The notes: a model not told the origin generated them from the sequence alone. 64,000 nt of DNA from Tessaracoccus defluvii (GCF_014489575.1 NZ_CP060789.1:3100001-3164000), one strand, 5' to 3'; numbered from the stretch's first letter, positions 1-9,594 are shown. Translations and numbers: made by a program.

Positions 1-454
1 GCGGCGTGACCTGCTGAAGCATGAGTTCGATATTCTCGACGTCCCGCACGACCTTCGTCTGGACGACGGAGGAGCTCACCCTGCCGTAGTACCCGATCGA
101 GAGAGTCTGGAGGCGGGCCGCAAGGCTGTTGCGCAGCACTGCTCCCGTGTCTCGGACGACCGTCATGAAGCTGCGTGTGTAGAATAGCGTGTTCGGGTAG
201 TTCTGCAGCAGCAGAGCCGCGGCTACGGCGAACCAGATGAGGACGCCCCGCAGGTCGCCGGAGTTCACCACGATGTCGATGATCGCCGCCGTGACAACAG
301 GCAGATACCAGACCGGGATCTCTTTGAGGGCGAACGCGAGAACGGCGAGGGTGAGCCGCCCTGGTCGCCGCCGCAGCAGGCGGAGAAGTGAGCGCACAGG
401 CCGCGCGCCGCTGATGTCCACGTGACCTCTGTCGTACGGTGGCCGGGCCCTCAT
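1..454 (-). CDS. ABC transporter (exporter type), N-terminal part, runs off the window
   Basis: The reverse strand encodes an open frame of about 151 residues cut by the window edge. It starts at ATG 454 with a basic stretch (RSLLRLLRRRPGRL), followed by hydrophobic segments (about residues 35-58 and 67-85) and then an amphipathic part (RLQTLSIGYYGRVSSSVVQTK) typical of the first membrane domain of fused ABC exporters, where the transmembrane half precedes the ATPase half. The start overlaps the stop of the upstream GH3 gene in an ATGA, so the two are translationally coupled and probably co-transcribed. The ATPase half lies outside the window, so exporter type and substrate cannot be fixed. 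The exporter-fold assignment rests on sequence character only. Confidence 0.7.
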   Translation of the reverse strand, partial: MRARPPYDRGHVDISGARPVRSLLRLLRRRPGRLTLAVLAFALKEIPVWYLPVVTAAIIDIVVNSGDLRGVLIWFAVAAALLLQNYPNTLFYTRSFMTVVRDTGAVLRNSLAARLQTLSIGYYGRVSSSVVQTKVVRDVENIELMLQQVTP

Positions 455-2310
455 GGTGCCGTGCGAACTCCCGTCCCTAAGCCGGTGCCGATGGGGTAGA
501 GGCACGCGGCTGGCTGAAGGCCGGCGTCGGAATCCACGGCACGCACGGCGTCCATGGACACCGGGATGGCGACCGGCAGCCGCCCGATCGGCGGCACGGT
601 CCCCGTCAGGGCATCGATGAGCGAGCCGTCCGAGACGCCGAACGTCACCGTCAACGCAGTGGCGATGTCGGAGAGCGGGGTCAGCACGGCGGCTCGGTCC
701 AGCGCCACGTCGACGATGAGCGGAGCGGCCGCTGCGATCGTCCTCAGCCGATGGATCAGCCCGGGCCTGAACTCCAGGGACCCCTGGTGGAAGAAGGACT
801 CCAGGAACAGGTCGTCGCGAGGATCGAAGGGGGCGCCGATCCGGACGATCGCGACATCGGCCTCCTCCGGGGTGGCCACCACCGGTCCGGGCAGGCCCGG
901 CGTGGCGGGGTCGACGCCCTCCAGGTAGACGCGGGCACCCGGGGCCAGCGGCAGCGCCTGGCGCCCGCGGACCTCGTGGTTCTCGAGCACCACCACCGAT
1001 CGGGACTGGGCCACCCGTCCCGCCTCGCGGTGTGCGTCACAGCCCGGCACGGTGGCCGCGGCCTCCTCGCCGACGTAGGGGTTGTCGAACAGGCCGAGCC
1101 GGAACTTGACGAGGAGGATACGGCGCACCGACTCGTCGAGGCGCGACTCCGGCACCAGGCCTCCTGTCACCAAGCCCAGGAGCGTCTCCACGCACTCCTC
1201 ACCGCCCACCTGGTCGACGCCGGCGCTCAGCAGCTTGAGGAGGCGTTCGCTCGGTTGCAGCCCCTCCACCCCCCAAGCCCTCGCAGGAAGGACCTGGTCT
1301 CCCACGTGGTTGTCGTTGATGAGTTCCCAGTCCGTCAGAATCACACCGTCGAAGCCCATGGCCTGCCGCAGGAGGCCTTGCAGCAGCTGTCGATTGAAGC
1401 CGATCCCCACCTCCTCGACGGGGTGGCCGTCCAGCACCAGGCCCACGGGGATGCCGTAGCCGGGCATGATGCCGGCCGTGCCATGCGCGATGGCCGTCCG
1501 GAAGGGCTCAAGGTGCTCCTCGAAGCGACCCGCAGGGTAGACGAGCTGCTTGCCGTAGGGGAAGTGCGCTTCCTCGCCGTCCTTCTGGGGCCCGCCGCCG
1601 GGGAAGTGCTTCGTGGTGCAGGCGACGCTGCCGGCGCCGGGGACGGGGCCCTGGAGGCCCGTCAGATAGGCGGCGGTGTGTGCCGCCGAGCGGCCCGCCT
1701 CGGCGCCGAACGTCTGGAGCTGTCGGCACCAGCGGGGGTCCGTCGCGAGGTCCACCTGGGGATGCAGGGCCGCGCGGATCCCCACGGCCACATACTCCTG
1801 CCGGACGATGTCGGCGAACGCCTCCGTAGTCGCCGGATCGTCGATCGCGGCCAACCCGAGGCTGTCGGGCCATTGGGAGAAGGGGCCGCCGGAGAATCCC
1901 ACCCCCACGTTCTCCGCGAACGCGTGCCGGGGATCACTGGAAATGGTGATCGGGATGCCGTGAGGGGTCTGCTCCGCGAGCCGTTGGAGACGGTTGACCC
2001 ACCTTGCCGCCGTCGCCCCGTCGGTGATCCCGTGGACGTTGAAGTGGTTCATCAGCTTGCTCAGGACGACGTGGGAGGTGGGCGACTTGCTGATGTTCCC
2101 GGGCCGCTCGAGCAGGTCGCCGTCCTGGTCCATCTCGATGACGGTGTGGAACATCAGGCCCACCTTCTCGGCGAGCGACAGCCGCCCGACGAGGTCCTCG
2201 ACGCGTTCTTCCGGGGTCAGCCGCGGGTCCTCGTAGGGGTCCATGACACCGTTGCGGTTGAGGTCGCGGTAGAGAGTGCCGTCGTCGGAGACCGCGATCA
2301 CTGGGGCCAT
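451..2310 (-). CDS. GH3 family beta-glycosidase (copy 1), cytoplasmic
   Basis: This 619-residue protein belongs to glycoside hydrolase family 3, retaining exo-enzymes that remove terminal beta-linked glucose or xylose. The TIM-barrel domain carries the KHFPGGGP stretch (residues 234-241) and the nucleophile motif GVILTDWE, with Asp327 as predicted nucleophile; the alpha/beta C-terminal domain follows to about 600. The N-terminus has a DLNRNGVMDPYEDP loop (16-29) that looks like a calcium-binding DxNxNGxxDxxE loop and is common in this GH3 branch. There is no signal peptide, so it should act on imported glycosides. It lies downstream of the GH10 gene but behind a terminator hairpin, and its stop overlaps the exporter start. 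A close paralogue, with very similar sequence over its whole length, sits at 17389-19228. The substrate is not determinable. Confidence 0.9.
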   Translation of the reverse strand: MAPVIAVSDDGTLYRDLNRNGVMDPYEDPRLTPEERVEDLVGRLSLAEKVGLMFHTVIEMDQDGDLLERPGNISKSPTSHVVLSKLMNHFNVHGITDGATAARWVNRLQRLAEQTPHGIPITISSDPRHAFAENVGVGFSGGPFSQWPDSLGLAAIDDPATTEAFADIVRQEYVAVGIRAALHPQVDLATDPRWCRQLQTFGAEAGRSAAHTAAYLTGLQGPVPGAGSVACTTKHFPGGGPQKDGEEAHFPYGKQLVYPAGRFEEHLEPFRTAIAHGTAGIMPGYGIPVGLVLDGHPVEEVGIGFNRQLLQGLLRQAMGFDGVILTDWELINDNHVGDQVLPARAWGVEGLQPSERLLKLLSAGVDQVGGEECVETLLGLVTGGLVPESRLDESVRRILLVKFRLGLFDNPYVGEEAAATVPGCDAHREAGRVAQSRSVVVLENHEVRGRQALPLAPGARVYLEGVDPATPGLPGPVVATPEEADVAIVRIGAPFDPRDDLFLESFFHQGSLEFRPGLIHRLRTIAAAAPLIVDVALDRAAVLTPLSDIATALTVTFGVSDGSLIDALTGTVPPIGRLPVAIPVSMDAVRAVDSDAGLQPAACLYPIGTGLGTGVRTAP

Positions 2311-2458
2311 GTCCGTGCGCCTTTCGGGGGAGATATCAGGAGGCCGATGTGGGGGATGTGTCTAGGTCACGCGTACGGTGCCTTCACGGCGCCGCACGGT
2401 GGTGGGGTTGAGGTCGGCAGGTGGGCGAAGGCGAAGGGCCTCGCGGCTGCTGGTGGGG

Positions 2459-2498
2459 TGGGTGGCCGTCCCGAGGCGGAACTCAGGGCGGCCACCCA
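2459..2498 (-). terminator. Hairpin terminator after the GH10 gene
   Basis: TGGGTGGCCG (2459-2468) pairs perfectly with CGGCCACCCA (2489-2498). Adjacent TCCCGAG/CTCAGGG partly extends the stem. It begins about 20 bases beyond the GH10 stop on the minus strand. There is no clear U-tract, as is common in actinomycetes. It probably separates GH10 transcription from the GH3 downstream; the 2311-2458 stretch left between them would hold the GH3 promoter, although no clear promoter boxes are visible. Confidence 0.6.
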
Positions 2499-2518
2499 CA
2501 TGGCCGACGGCGTGTGCG

Positions 2519-3835
2519 TCAGGCCCGCTTGACCTTGACGGTCGTCGACTTGGACTCGGTTGTGCCCTGGGAGTTGACGAGTTCTCCCCGGTACACGTAG
2601 GTGCCGTTGGACTTGGCCGTGAACGGCACCTCGATCACCTGGGGGGAGCCCAGGGTCGCGTCCAGCGCCTGAGCGTAGACAAGGACGTCGTTCTCGTAGA
2701 GGCGGAAGTAGCTGCCGGGGGTCCCCTTCTTCAGTTCCATGGACACCGTGTAGTTGCCGTCCAACGGCCGCTTGGAGTCGTTGGTGCTCGACAGCTTGGC
2801 CACCGACGGCGCGGTCGCGTCGTGGGTGAAGCTGAGCAGGGCGTCCCGGTAAGCGAGGTAGGCGGCCTTTGGCTCGTACTCTTCGGTGAACATGAGGGGC
2901 TTCGCGCCCGGCAGCCACGTCCAGAGGTACTTGTCGGTGAACCCCCAGGTGCTGATCTCGGTGACACCTGCGGCGAGGGCCTCGGCCACCACGTCGCCGT
3001 AGATCTTTGCCTGAGCATCGGCGTCGTAGGTGTGGACGTCGAGTTCCGCGATGGAGACCTCGAGCCCGAGATCGTGGTAGGAGTTGACGATCTCCGTGAT
3101 CACGCCCGGCTGGGGGCCGACGTAGGTCTCGTGCATCTGCAGCGCCACCCCGTGGATGGGCACCCCGTCGGCCACCAGCCCGGAGACGAGCTCGTAGAGC
3201 GCCTGACGCTTCTCGGGCAGGAACTCCACCATGTTCTCGTTGATGAACAGCTTGGCATCGGGATCCGCCTCATGGGCGATCCGGAAGGCCTCGGCGATGT
3301 AGTCCGGGCCCAGCACCTTGTAGAAGTCGTTCTCGTTGAGGGTGGACCCCTGGGTCTCGAACATCTCGGTCACGACGTCCCACCGGTCCATCGTCTCCGA
3401 ATACCGGCCCATCACCGTGGTGAAGTGCTCGACCATGGCGTCGCGGAACTCGTCAGGATCGGTGATGTCGAGGAGATACTGAGGATTGCAGCACCCGGAG
3501 ATCAGGCCGTGCCCCTTCACCTGCATGTCGTTGTCCTGGGCGAACTGGACGAGGCGGTCGAGGCCGTCGAAGTTGTACACGTCCTTCTCGGGGTGCACGA
3601 ACGTCCACTTGAGTTCATTCTGGGGCGACAGGCTTTCGAACTCGGCGGCTAGCACCTGGGCGAACTGGGGGTCGTCGAGGTAATCGGGGTTGACCGCCCC
3701 GGACCCGATGAGGATTCCGGCTGGTTCGGCGATCTCCCGGAGGGTTGGTTCGTCGCCGGAGGCCGAGGGCGCGATCAGGGCTGTCAGGCCAAGGGCGGTG
3801 GCAACCGCGGTTGCCAGGATGCGTCGATAGCGCAT
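2519..3835 (-). CDS. Secreted GH10-family glycosidase with divergent active site
   Basis: The protein has 438 residues with a Sec signal peptide (hydrophobic core about 6-24, cleavage near ASG/DEP), a GH10 barrel (about 31-335) and a C-terminal beta-rich domain (about 340-438). Visible family residues are NELKW (73-77), the acid/base Glu157 in WDVVTEMF, QMH (233-235) and the nucleophile Glu264 in SIAELDV. Unlike typical xylanases, the GHTLVWH motif is replaced by GHGLISGCC (109-117) and the Asn before the acid/base Glu is Thr156, so the -1 subsite is altered. Known GH10 enzymes include xylanases and also the tomatinases of Clavibacter and Streptomyces, which act on a saponin sugar chain. It is the only secreted glycosidase of the island. 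A C-terminal relic of a second copy lies at 19348-19545. Confidence 0.85.
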   Translation of the reverse strand: MRYRRILATAVATALGLTALIAPSASGDEPTLREIAEPAGILIGSGAVNPDYLDDPQFAQVLAAEFESLSPQNELKWTFVHPEKDVYNFDGLDRLVQFAQDNDMQVKGHGLISGCCNPQYLLDITDPDEFRDAMVEHFTTVMGRYSETMDRWDVVTEMFETQGSTLNENDFYKVLGPDYIAEAFRIAHEADPDAKLFINENMVEFLPEKRQALYELVSGLVADGVPIHGVALQMHETYVGPQPGVITEIVNSYHDLGLEVSIAELDVHTYDADAQAKIYGDVVAEALAAGVTEISTWGFTDKYLWTWLPGAKPLMFTEEYEPKAAYLAYRDALLSFTHDATAPSVAKLSSTNDSKRPLDGNYTVSMELKKGTPGSYFRLYENDVLVYAQALDATLGSPQVIEVPFTAKSNGTYVYRGELVNSQGTTESKSTTVKVKRA

Positions 3836-3972
3836 GGGGGGTCCTTCTCTTCTCTGAGTGGATCTCCGCTCGCGTCAATGCGAAGCGGGTGTGTGGATGC
3901 GTGTTTCTGGTGCCGCGCGTCGAACGTGTCAACTCCTCTCTCCAAGGCCGGGAGCGGCAACCCGGGTCTGGG

Positions 3973-5405
3973 TCACGGGTGTTCGCGGAGGTGAGGGATG
4001 GTCCGCGTGGCGCAGAGCTCTGCGAGCCAGTGCGCGCTGAGCTTGGGCAGCCGCTCCTGCGTCTCGTAGTCGACGCGGACCACCCCGAAGCGCGGGCCAT
4101 AGCCCAGCGCCCACTCGAAGTTGTCCAGCAGCGACCACACGAAGTAGCCTTGGACGTTCGCGCCCTGCTCGATGGCCCGGTGGGTCGCCGTGGCGTGCCC
4201 GATGAGGTAGCTGGTGCGGTGGTGGTCGAGCACCGCCGGCCGCCCGTCGATCTGCGTCACCTGGTCGTGGAATGCGGCGCCATTCTCCATCACCATGATG
4301 GGTAGCTCGGGGTACTCCTCGGTGAGGGCCAGCAGGAGGTTCGTCAAGCCCTGCGGCTCGATGCCCCATCCCATGCCCGTGCGCTCCAGGCTCTCGGGCT
4401 GGACGGTCTCGACGTACTCCGAACTGGGGAAGTCCGTGCCGCCGAGGCTCAGGTTCTCCGGGTCGAGGTCGGCCGCGCCGCGCACGTGCATCACCTCGTA
4501 GTAGTTGACTCCCAGCAGGTCGAGCGGCTGGTGACAAGTCTCGAGGTCGCCGGGCTGGACGAAGCTCCAGTCGGTCACATGGCGCGTGTAGTCGAAGAGC
4601 TCCGCGGGATACGCCCCCGCAGCATGGGTCCGGTGAAGGCCCGGTTGGCGATGGCGTCAACCCGTCGGGCGGCCTCCTCATGGCCGGGCTCCGCCTCGAT
4701 CCGGAAGATGTTGAGCACCACGGAGACCCGTGCATCGGGTCGTGTGATGGTACGGCGAAGAGCCGCGACCCCCAGGCCGTGGGCCAGGTTGAGATGGTGC
4801 ACCGCGCGGAGCGCCGCCTCGTGCGACCGCACTCCGGGCGCGAAGGCTCCGCTGCCGTACCCCGAGTAGGAGTTGTTCCACGGCTCGTTGTGCGTGGCCC
4901 AGATGGCGACGCGGTCGCCCAGTGCCGCGCCCATCACCTCGGCGTACCTCTCGAACGCGTACGACGTCTGGCGCCCTCGCCAGCCGCCGTGCCGGTCCTC
5001 GAGCGACTGGGGCAGATCCCAGTGGTTGAGCGTCACCACCGGCTCGACGCCGCGGGCGAGCAGCCCGTCGACCAGCCTGGAGTAGAAGTCGAGCCCCTCC
5101 TGGTTGATGTCGCCGTCGCCCAGCGGCATCACCCGTGGCCACGAGATGGAGAACCGGTACGCGTCAAGGTTGAGCGAGGCGATGAGATCGAGATCGGCCT
5201 CGAGGTGGTGGTAGTGGTCCGCGGCCACGTCGCCCGTCGCGCCGTCGGCCGTCTTCCCCGGGGTATGGCTGAAGGTGTCCCAGATGGATGCCCCGCGTCC
5301 TCCCTCATGTGCGGCGCCCTCGATCTGGTAGGCGGCAGTGGCCGCGCCGAGGAGGAAGGGCTCGCGAAACGTCAGAGACCCACTCGTGATCTGGTCGTGG
5401 TACAT
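3973..5405 (-). CDS. GH1 beta-glucosidase, frame broken near 4614-4618
   Basis: This is a family 1 retaining beta-glucosidase of about 477 residues once one base is restored. The first part (5405 to about 4614) contains FLLGAATAAYQIEG and the acid/base motif THNEPWN (Glu174). The second part (to 3973) contains the nucleophile motif MVMENGAAF (about Glu375) and the C-terminal YFVWSLLDNFEWALGY signature. At 4614-4618 the minus strand reads GCGGGGGCGTATCCC; adding one G restores the expected LRG-x-YPAELFDY reading. There is no signal peptide, so it is cytoplasmic. It is divergent from the sugar-binding-protein operon and shares its 176-base promoter region. It is either a sequencing error in a G/C run or a recent pseudogene; the intact catalytic residues favour the former. 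Confidence 0.88.
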
Positions 5406-5490
5406 GAGGTCCTCCCGGTGCCGTTTCGCCGGAACCTATCAGGTGATTGGTAGCGGATCCAGAGGGTCGGGTGCTATCCGCCGATCCTTG

Positions 5491-5506
5491 CGCAAATTGT
5501 TTTGCG
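5491..5506. promoter_or_regulatory. Candidate LacI-type operator between GH1 and the ABC operon
   Basis: CGCAAA-TTGT-TTTGCG is a perfect 6-bp inverted repeat with a 4-base centre, in the shared 5406-5581 intergenic region 76 bases upstream of the binding-protein ATG. Its AT-rich centre stands out from the GC-rich surroundings. The LacI regulator ending this operon (16343-17377) is the obvious candidate to bind it. No second copy was found in the window, so this rests on symmetry and position only. Confidence 0.4.
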
Positions 5507-5581
5507 AGGCCTCAGATGCCGCCTTACCTTGATCTCCGGAGCACTCACAGACGAGGCTTCCAGACTTTCAGGGAGGTCAAC

Positions 5582-6945
5582 ATGGACCGTTTTATCAGCA
5601 TCGGCCGGCGAGGAGTTCTCGCCGCCGCCGCAGTCACAACCGCCGTCTCGTTGCTCGCCGGATGCAGCCCCGCGTCGGACGTTGATTCCGCGGCCCCCAC
5701 GTCGGGCCCGGCGTCCATCGGACCTGCCACTGGCACCATCACCGTCATGGCGGGCGCCCAGGACCTGACCGAGGAGATGATCGCCGAGTTCAAGAAGGAC
5801 AACCCCGACGTCGAGATCGAGATCATCCTGACGGACCCGACCAGGCTCAACACCATGATCGCGTCGGGCAACCCACCGGACATCGCTACCGGCCCGGCGA
5901 CGGGTAGCGCCAACTGGAACGCGCGTGGACTGGCCACCGATCTGACGCCCTACCTCGAGCAGAGCACCGTATTGCGTGAGGACGACCTGCAGCCGGTCAA
6001 CGACGGCTTCCGCTGGGACGGCACGAAGAGCGGCTCCGGCCCGCTGTACGGCATCGTCAAGGACTGGAGCCAGGATGCGAGCCTCTGGTACAACACCCGG
6101 CTGTTCGACGAGGCCGGCGTGCCCCACCTCAGCGACACCGAGGCGATCTCCTACGACGAGCTCCTGGAGATCGCCAAGCAGCTGACGGTCAAGGACGGCG
6201 ACACCACGCAGGTCCATGGCCTGGGCCTCGAGTGGGCGTGGTCCCTCTACGCGCCGATGTCGGCCATGGTCATGCAGCAGGGCGGCAGCCTCTTCAACGA
6301 CGATCTCACCGAGATCGATTTCACTACCCCCGAAGCACGCCGCGCCTTCCAGTGGTACGTCGACTTCGCGGAGGCGGGAGTCGGTCCCACCTCGCTCGAT
6401 CCTCTCGCTGACGGCTCGGACTTCTCCACCTTCGCGGCCGAGCGGATGGCCATCACGCAGGACGGCTACTGGTTCGGCGGCAATTTCGCCGCCGAGGGCT
6501 CCCTCCAGACCGTCAAGATGGCGCCGGCGCCCACCATGGGCGATACGCGGGTCAACCCCACCTATGGCGGACAGGGCTGGTGGATCCCCGCCAAGGCCGA
6601 CAACAAGGACGGCGCGTGGCGGCTCATGGAGTACTTCATGGCCGGTCCGCCCGCCGTGGCGCGTGCCTCCAGCGGATGGGGGATGCCGTCTCTGAAGTCC
6701 CTGATGGACAAGCTGCCTCAGGAGCTGGACTTCCAGAAGCAGGCGTTCGCCGTCGCCCAGAACGAGATCCAGTTCGCGAAGCCGCTGCCCGACTCCCCGT
6801 ACATCACGATCGATGCCATCAACGCGGCGATCGACAAGGCGCTGCAGAGCGCGATCAAGGGGACCAGTCCGTCGACGAGGCGACCGCCGCCCTGACCGAA
6901 GAGGTCAACGCGCTGCTGGCTCAGGGCCAAGAGCTGATCGGCTAG
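5582..6945 (+). CDS. ABC transporter sugar-binding lipoprotein, frame broken near 6859-6862
   Basis: This is a family 1 extracellular solute-binding protein (CUT1 class) of about 454 residues. The chosen ATG 5582 follows AGGGAGGTCAAC; upstream in-frame codons do not look coding. A lipoprotein signal (LLAGC, Cys28) is followed by an S/P/A-rich linker and then the binding domain (ITVMAGAQDLTEEMIAEFKK onward). Near the end the run AAGGGGACC is one G short: with one G added the protein continues KGDQSVDEATAALTEEVNAL and stops at 6945, 9 bases before the permease gene. As read, the frame ends at 6895. It heads the nine-gene operon and defines import of an oligosaccharide or small glycoside; ligand unknown. 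Confidence 0.9.
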
Positions 6946-6954
6946 GACTGACCC

Positions 6955-7878
6955 ATGAAGAAGAAGTGGTCCCGATATCCCGCCCGTACCTTCTACGCTT
7001 TCACGGCACCTTGGACCGTCGGTTTCCTCCTGCTCACCGCGGTGCCGTTGATCTACGGCTTCGCCGTGAGCCTGACCAACTTCGACGGGGTGTCGCCGCG
7101 CTGGAAGTTCGTGGGATTGCGGAACTACTTCGAGCTGCTGACCGACGGTGACCTGTGGGTCTCGCTGTTCAGGACCCTGGGCTTCGCGGCCATCGTGGTC
7201 CCGCTCAGCGTGGCCGGCGCGCTCGGCCTGGCGGTCATGCTCAACCGGCGGCTGAGGGCGGTGGGAGTGTGGCGAACCATCTTCTTCCTGCCCTCGGTCG
7301 TTCCGGTAGTCGCCCTGGCCATCATGTGGAAGCTCGTCCTCAACAAGGACTCCGGCATCCTCAACGCCCTCCTCGGCTCCGTCGGCATCGAGAAGATCTC
7401 CTGGCTGACGGACCCGATGGCGTTCTACGCACTGGTGATCATGACGCTGTGGGGCCTCGGGGGCGGCATGGTGATTCTGCTGGCAGCCCTCCAGGGGGTG
7501 CCGGTGGAGCTCGAGGAGGCGGCCACCGTCGATGGTGCCAGCAAGTGGAGCGTGTTCTGGCACGTGACGGTGCCCATGATCTCCCCGATCCTGTTCTTCC
7601 AGGTCATCACCGGGGTCATCGGCGCCCTCCAGATCCTCGTCCAGCCCCTTCTGCTCACCCCCGCCGGCGGCATCACGGGCGCCTCCTCGGTGCCCGAGAG
7701 CAACCGGCTCTACATGATCCGCGTCTACGAGGAGTTCTTCACCAAGAACCGGTTCGGGTACGGCTCAGCGATGCTGTGGGTGTACTTCGTGGTCATCCTC
7801 GCCCTCACGCTGGTGCTGCTGCGGTCGTCGCGGTCCGCGGTCTATTACGAAGTCGACATGGATGGAGAAGGACGATGA
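6955..7878 (+). CDS. CUT1 ABC sugar permease, MalF type
   Basis: This 307-residue inner-membrane permease has about six transmembrane helices. The cytoplasmic coupling loop carries the EAA motif (ELEEAATVDGASKWSVFWHV, near residues 186-205), which docks on the ATPase. The N-terminus begins just after the binding-protein stop. The stop overlaps the next permease start in ATGA (7875-7878), so the two are translationally coupled. No ATPase gene is present in the operon; CUT1 systems of actinomycetes often share an MsiK-type ATPase encoded elsewhere. The substrate is set by the adjacent binding protein. Confidence 0.93.
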   Translation: MKKKWSRYPARTFYAFTAPWTVGFLLLTAVPLIYGFAVSLTNFDGVSPRWKFVGLRNYFELLTDGDLWVSLFRTLGFAAIVVPLSVAGALGLAVMLNRRLRAVGVWRTIFFLPSVVPVVALAIMWKLVLNKDSGILNALLGSVGIEKISWLTDPMAFYALVIMTLWGLGGGMVILLAALQGVPVELEEAATVDGASKWSVFWHVTVPMISPILFFQVITGVIGALQILVQPLLLTPAGGITGASSVPESNRLYMIRVYEEFFTKNRFGYGSAMLWVYFVVILALTLVLLRSSRSAVYYEVDMDGEGR

Positions 7879-8753
7879 CCGCCCTCAGCACCCGCGCGGT
7901 TCAGCCACCCGACACCGTCACGCCTCGCAGGAAGCGCGACAGGCAGGTGGGGATCTACGTCCTGGCCGTCATCCTCGCGGCGATCTTCCTCGGCCCGTTC
8001 CTGTGGCTGGTCCTGGCCGCGTTCAAGACCCCCGCGGAGTGGGCGGCCCTCCCGATGCAGATCCTTCCGGAGCAGATCAATTGGGACAACTTCGTCTCCG
8101 CCGTCACCCAGGCCGACTTCCTCAAGTACCTGAGAAACTCCCTGTTCCTGGCCACCATCTTCGCCACCCTCACGACGCTCTCGAGCGCCACCGTGGGCTT
8201 CGGCTTCGCCCGCCTCCGCGCGCCCGGCAAGAAAGCGATGTTCGTGGTGCTGCTGGCGACGATGATGCTCCCGCAGATCCTGACCCTGCTCCCGACCTAC
8301 ATCCTGTTCTCCCAGCTGGGCCTGATCAACACCTATTGGCCGTGGGTGCTGTGGGGCCTCGCCTCGTCGGCCTACTTCGTGTTCCTCTTCCGCCAGTTCT
8401 TCTCCTCGATCCCGCGCGAGCTGGAGGACGCGGCCATCATCGACGGCTGCGGCTGGGGGCGCATGTTCTTCACCATCTTCCTGCCCCTGTCCAAGCCCAT
8501 GCTGATCACCGTGTTCCTGCTCTCCTTCATGGGCAGCTGGGGCGACTACATCGGGCCGGCGCTGTTCCTGGATCAGCAGAAGACCACACTGGCAGTCGCC
8601 GTCACCGCGTCCTACGTCGATCCCGCGGGCAACGCCCTCCCGACCGTTCAAGCCGCCGCCAGCGTGCTGTACATCATCCCGGTGCTGGTCATCTTCTTCG
8701 TCTTCCAGCGCTACTTCGTGCGGTCCTCCATCGGTTCCGGGCTCAAGGGCTGA
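7875..8753 (+). CDS. CUT1 ABC sugar permease, MalG type
   Basis: This 292-residue permease partner of the upstream MalF-type protein has six predicted helices and a coupling loop PRELEDAAIIDGCGWGRMFF near residues 182-201. The start ATG 7875 lies inside the upstream stop (ATGA) and directly follows AGAAGGACG. The C-terminus YFVRSSIGSGLKG is the classic ending of this family. Together with 5582-6945 and 6955-7878 it forms the importer of the glycoside operon. Confidence 0.93.
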   Translation: MTALSTRAVQPPDTVTPRRKRDRQVGIYVLAVILAAIFLGPFLWLVLAAFKTPAEWAALPMQILPEQINWDNFVSAVTQADFLKYLRNSLFLATIFATLTTLSSATVGFGFARLRAPGKKAMFVVLLATMMLPQILTLLPTYILFSQLGLINTYWPWVLWGLASSAYFVFLFRQFFSSIPRELEDAAIIDGCGWGRMFFTIFLPLSKPMLITVFLLSFMGSWGDYIGPALFLDQQKTTLAVAVTASYVDPAGNALPTVQAAASVLYIIPVLVIFFVFQRYFVRSSIGSGLKG

Positions 8754-8792
8754 CGGCCCCACCTCCACTCTTCCCGTTACAGGAGAATCTCC

Positions 8793-9594
8793 ATGCCATC
8801 GTCCCATCGGTGCAGCTCTACAGCGTCCGCCACGCCATGGATGCCGACCTGACAGGAACCATCGCGCGCGTCGCCGAACTCGGCTACACCAAGGTGGAGC
8901 CCTACGAATTCGTGGATCGCGCACACGAGTACTCGCAGGCGCTGCCCGCGGCAGCGGTCAGCGCCCCGTCGGCGCACGCCTCCGTCATCGATGTCGCCGA
9001 TCCCCAGCGGGTCTTCGACGCTGCCGCTCTGCTCGGCATCGGCACCGTCATCGACCCCTTCATCCCCAGCGAACGGTGGCGCACGGCCGACGACGCCCAC
9101 CGCCTCGCCGACCAGGCCAACGCCCTCGCGGCACGAGCCGCCGAGCACGGGCTCCAGTTCGGGTATCACAACCATCAATGGGAGTTCGCCAACCAGTTCC
9201 AGGGCAGGTCGGTCTATTCCTACTTCGCCGAGCGGATCTCCGACCATGTGGTCCTCGAGGTGGACACATTCTGGTCCACCGTCGGGGGAGCAGACACGCC
9301 CGCGCTGCTGCGCTCACTGGGCTCCCGGGTCCAGTTCCTCCACGTAAAGGATGGGAAGATCGGCGGCGACATCGCCACCGTGCTGCCGAGCAGCGAGAGT
9401 GCGCTCGTGGTGCCCGAAGCGCTCGCGCACGCCTTCAAGGAGCAGGTGCCGGCCGGCCATGGGCAGGTCGGAGTGGCCGCCATCCTCGCCGCCGCCCTCA
9501 CGCGACCCGCGTGGTGGAGTTCGACGACTACGCAGGGGACATCTTCGAGGGTCTCGCCGCGTCGTTGGCCTGGCTGAAGGATAACGACCGATGA
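8793..9594 (+). CDS. Sugar phosphate isomerase/epimerase-like TIM-barrel protein, two frame breaks
   Basis: This is a xylose-isomerase-like TIM-barrel protein of about 267 residues: VQLYSVRHAMDADL at the start, VAELGYTKVEPYE, GLQFGYHNHQWEF, VVLEVDTFW and VQFLHVKDGK in family order, with metal-ligand-type Glu, His and Asp residues. The ATG 8793 follows AGGAGAATCTCC, but the frame only joins the conserved region if one C is added at 8796-8797 (M-P-I-V-P-S-V-Q-L-Y). A second one-base loss in the C run at 9495-9497 is needed to reach HATRVVEFDDYAGDIFEGLA and the stop at 9594, which overlaps the Gfo/Idh start (ATGA). The family includes isomerases, epimerases and, next to Gfo/Idh partners, enzymes acting on 3-keto-glycosides. 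The reaction is not determinable here. Confidence 0.85.

Noticed and set aside
751-2532. Long plus-strand open frame (593 codons) opposite the GH3 gene
   Set aside because: It is antisense to a clear GH3 with catalytic motifs; the frame is open only because of high third-position GC, and the product is Arg/Gly/Val-rich without a domain.
2519-3835. Plain xylan-degradation label for region 1
   Set aside because: Possible, but the altered GH10 active site, the lack of xylan-binding modules and the rhamnosidase make it too specific to state as fact.
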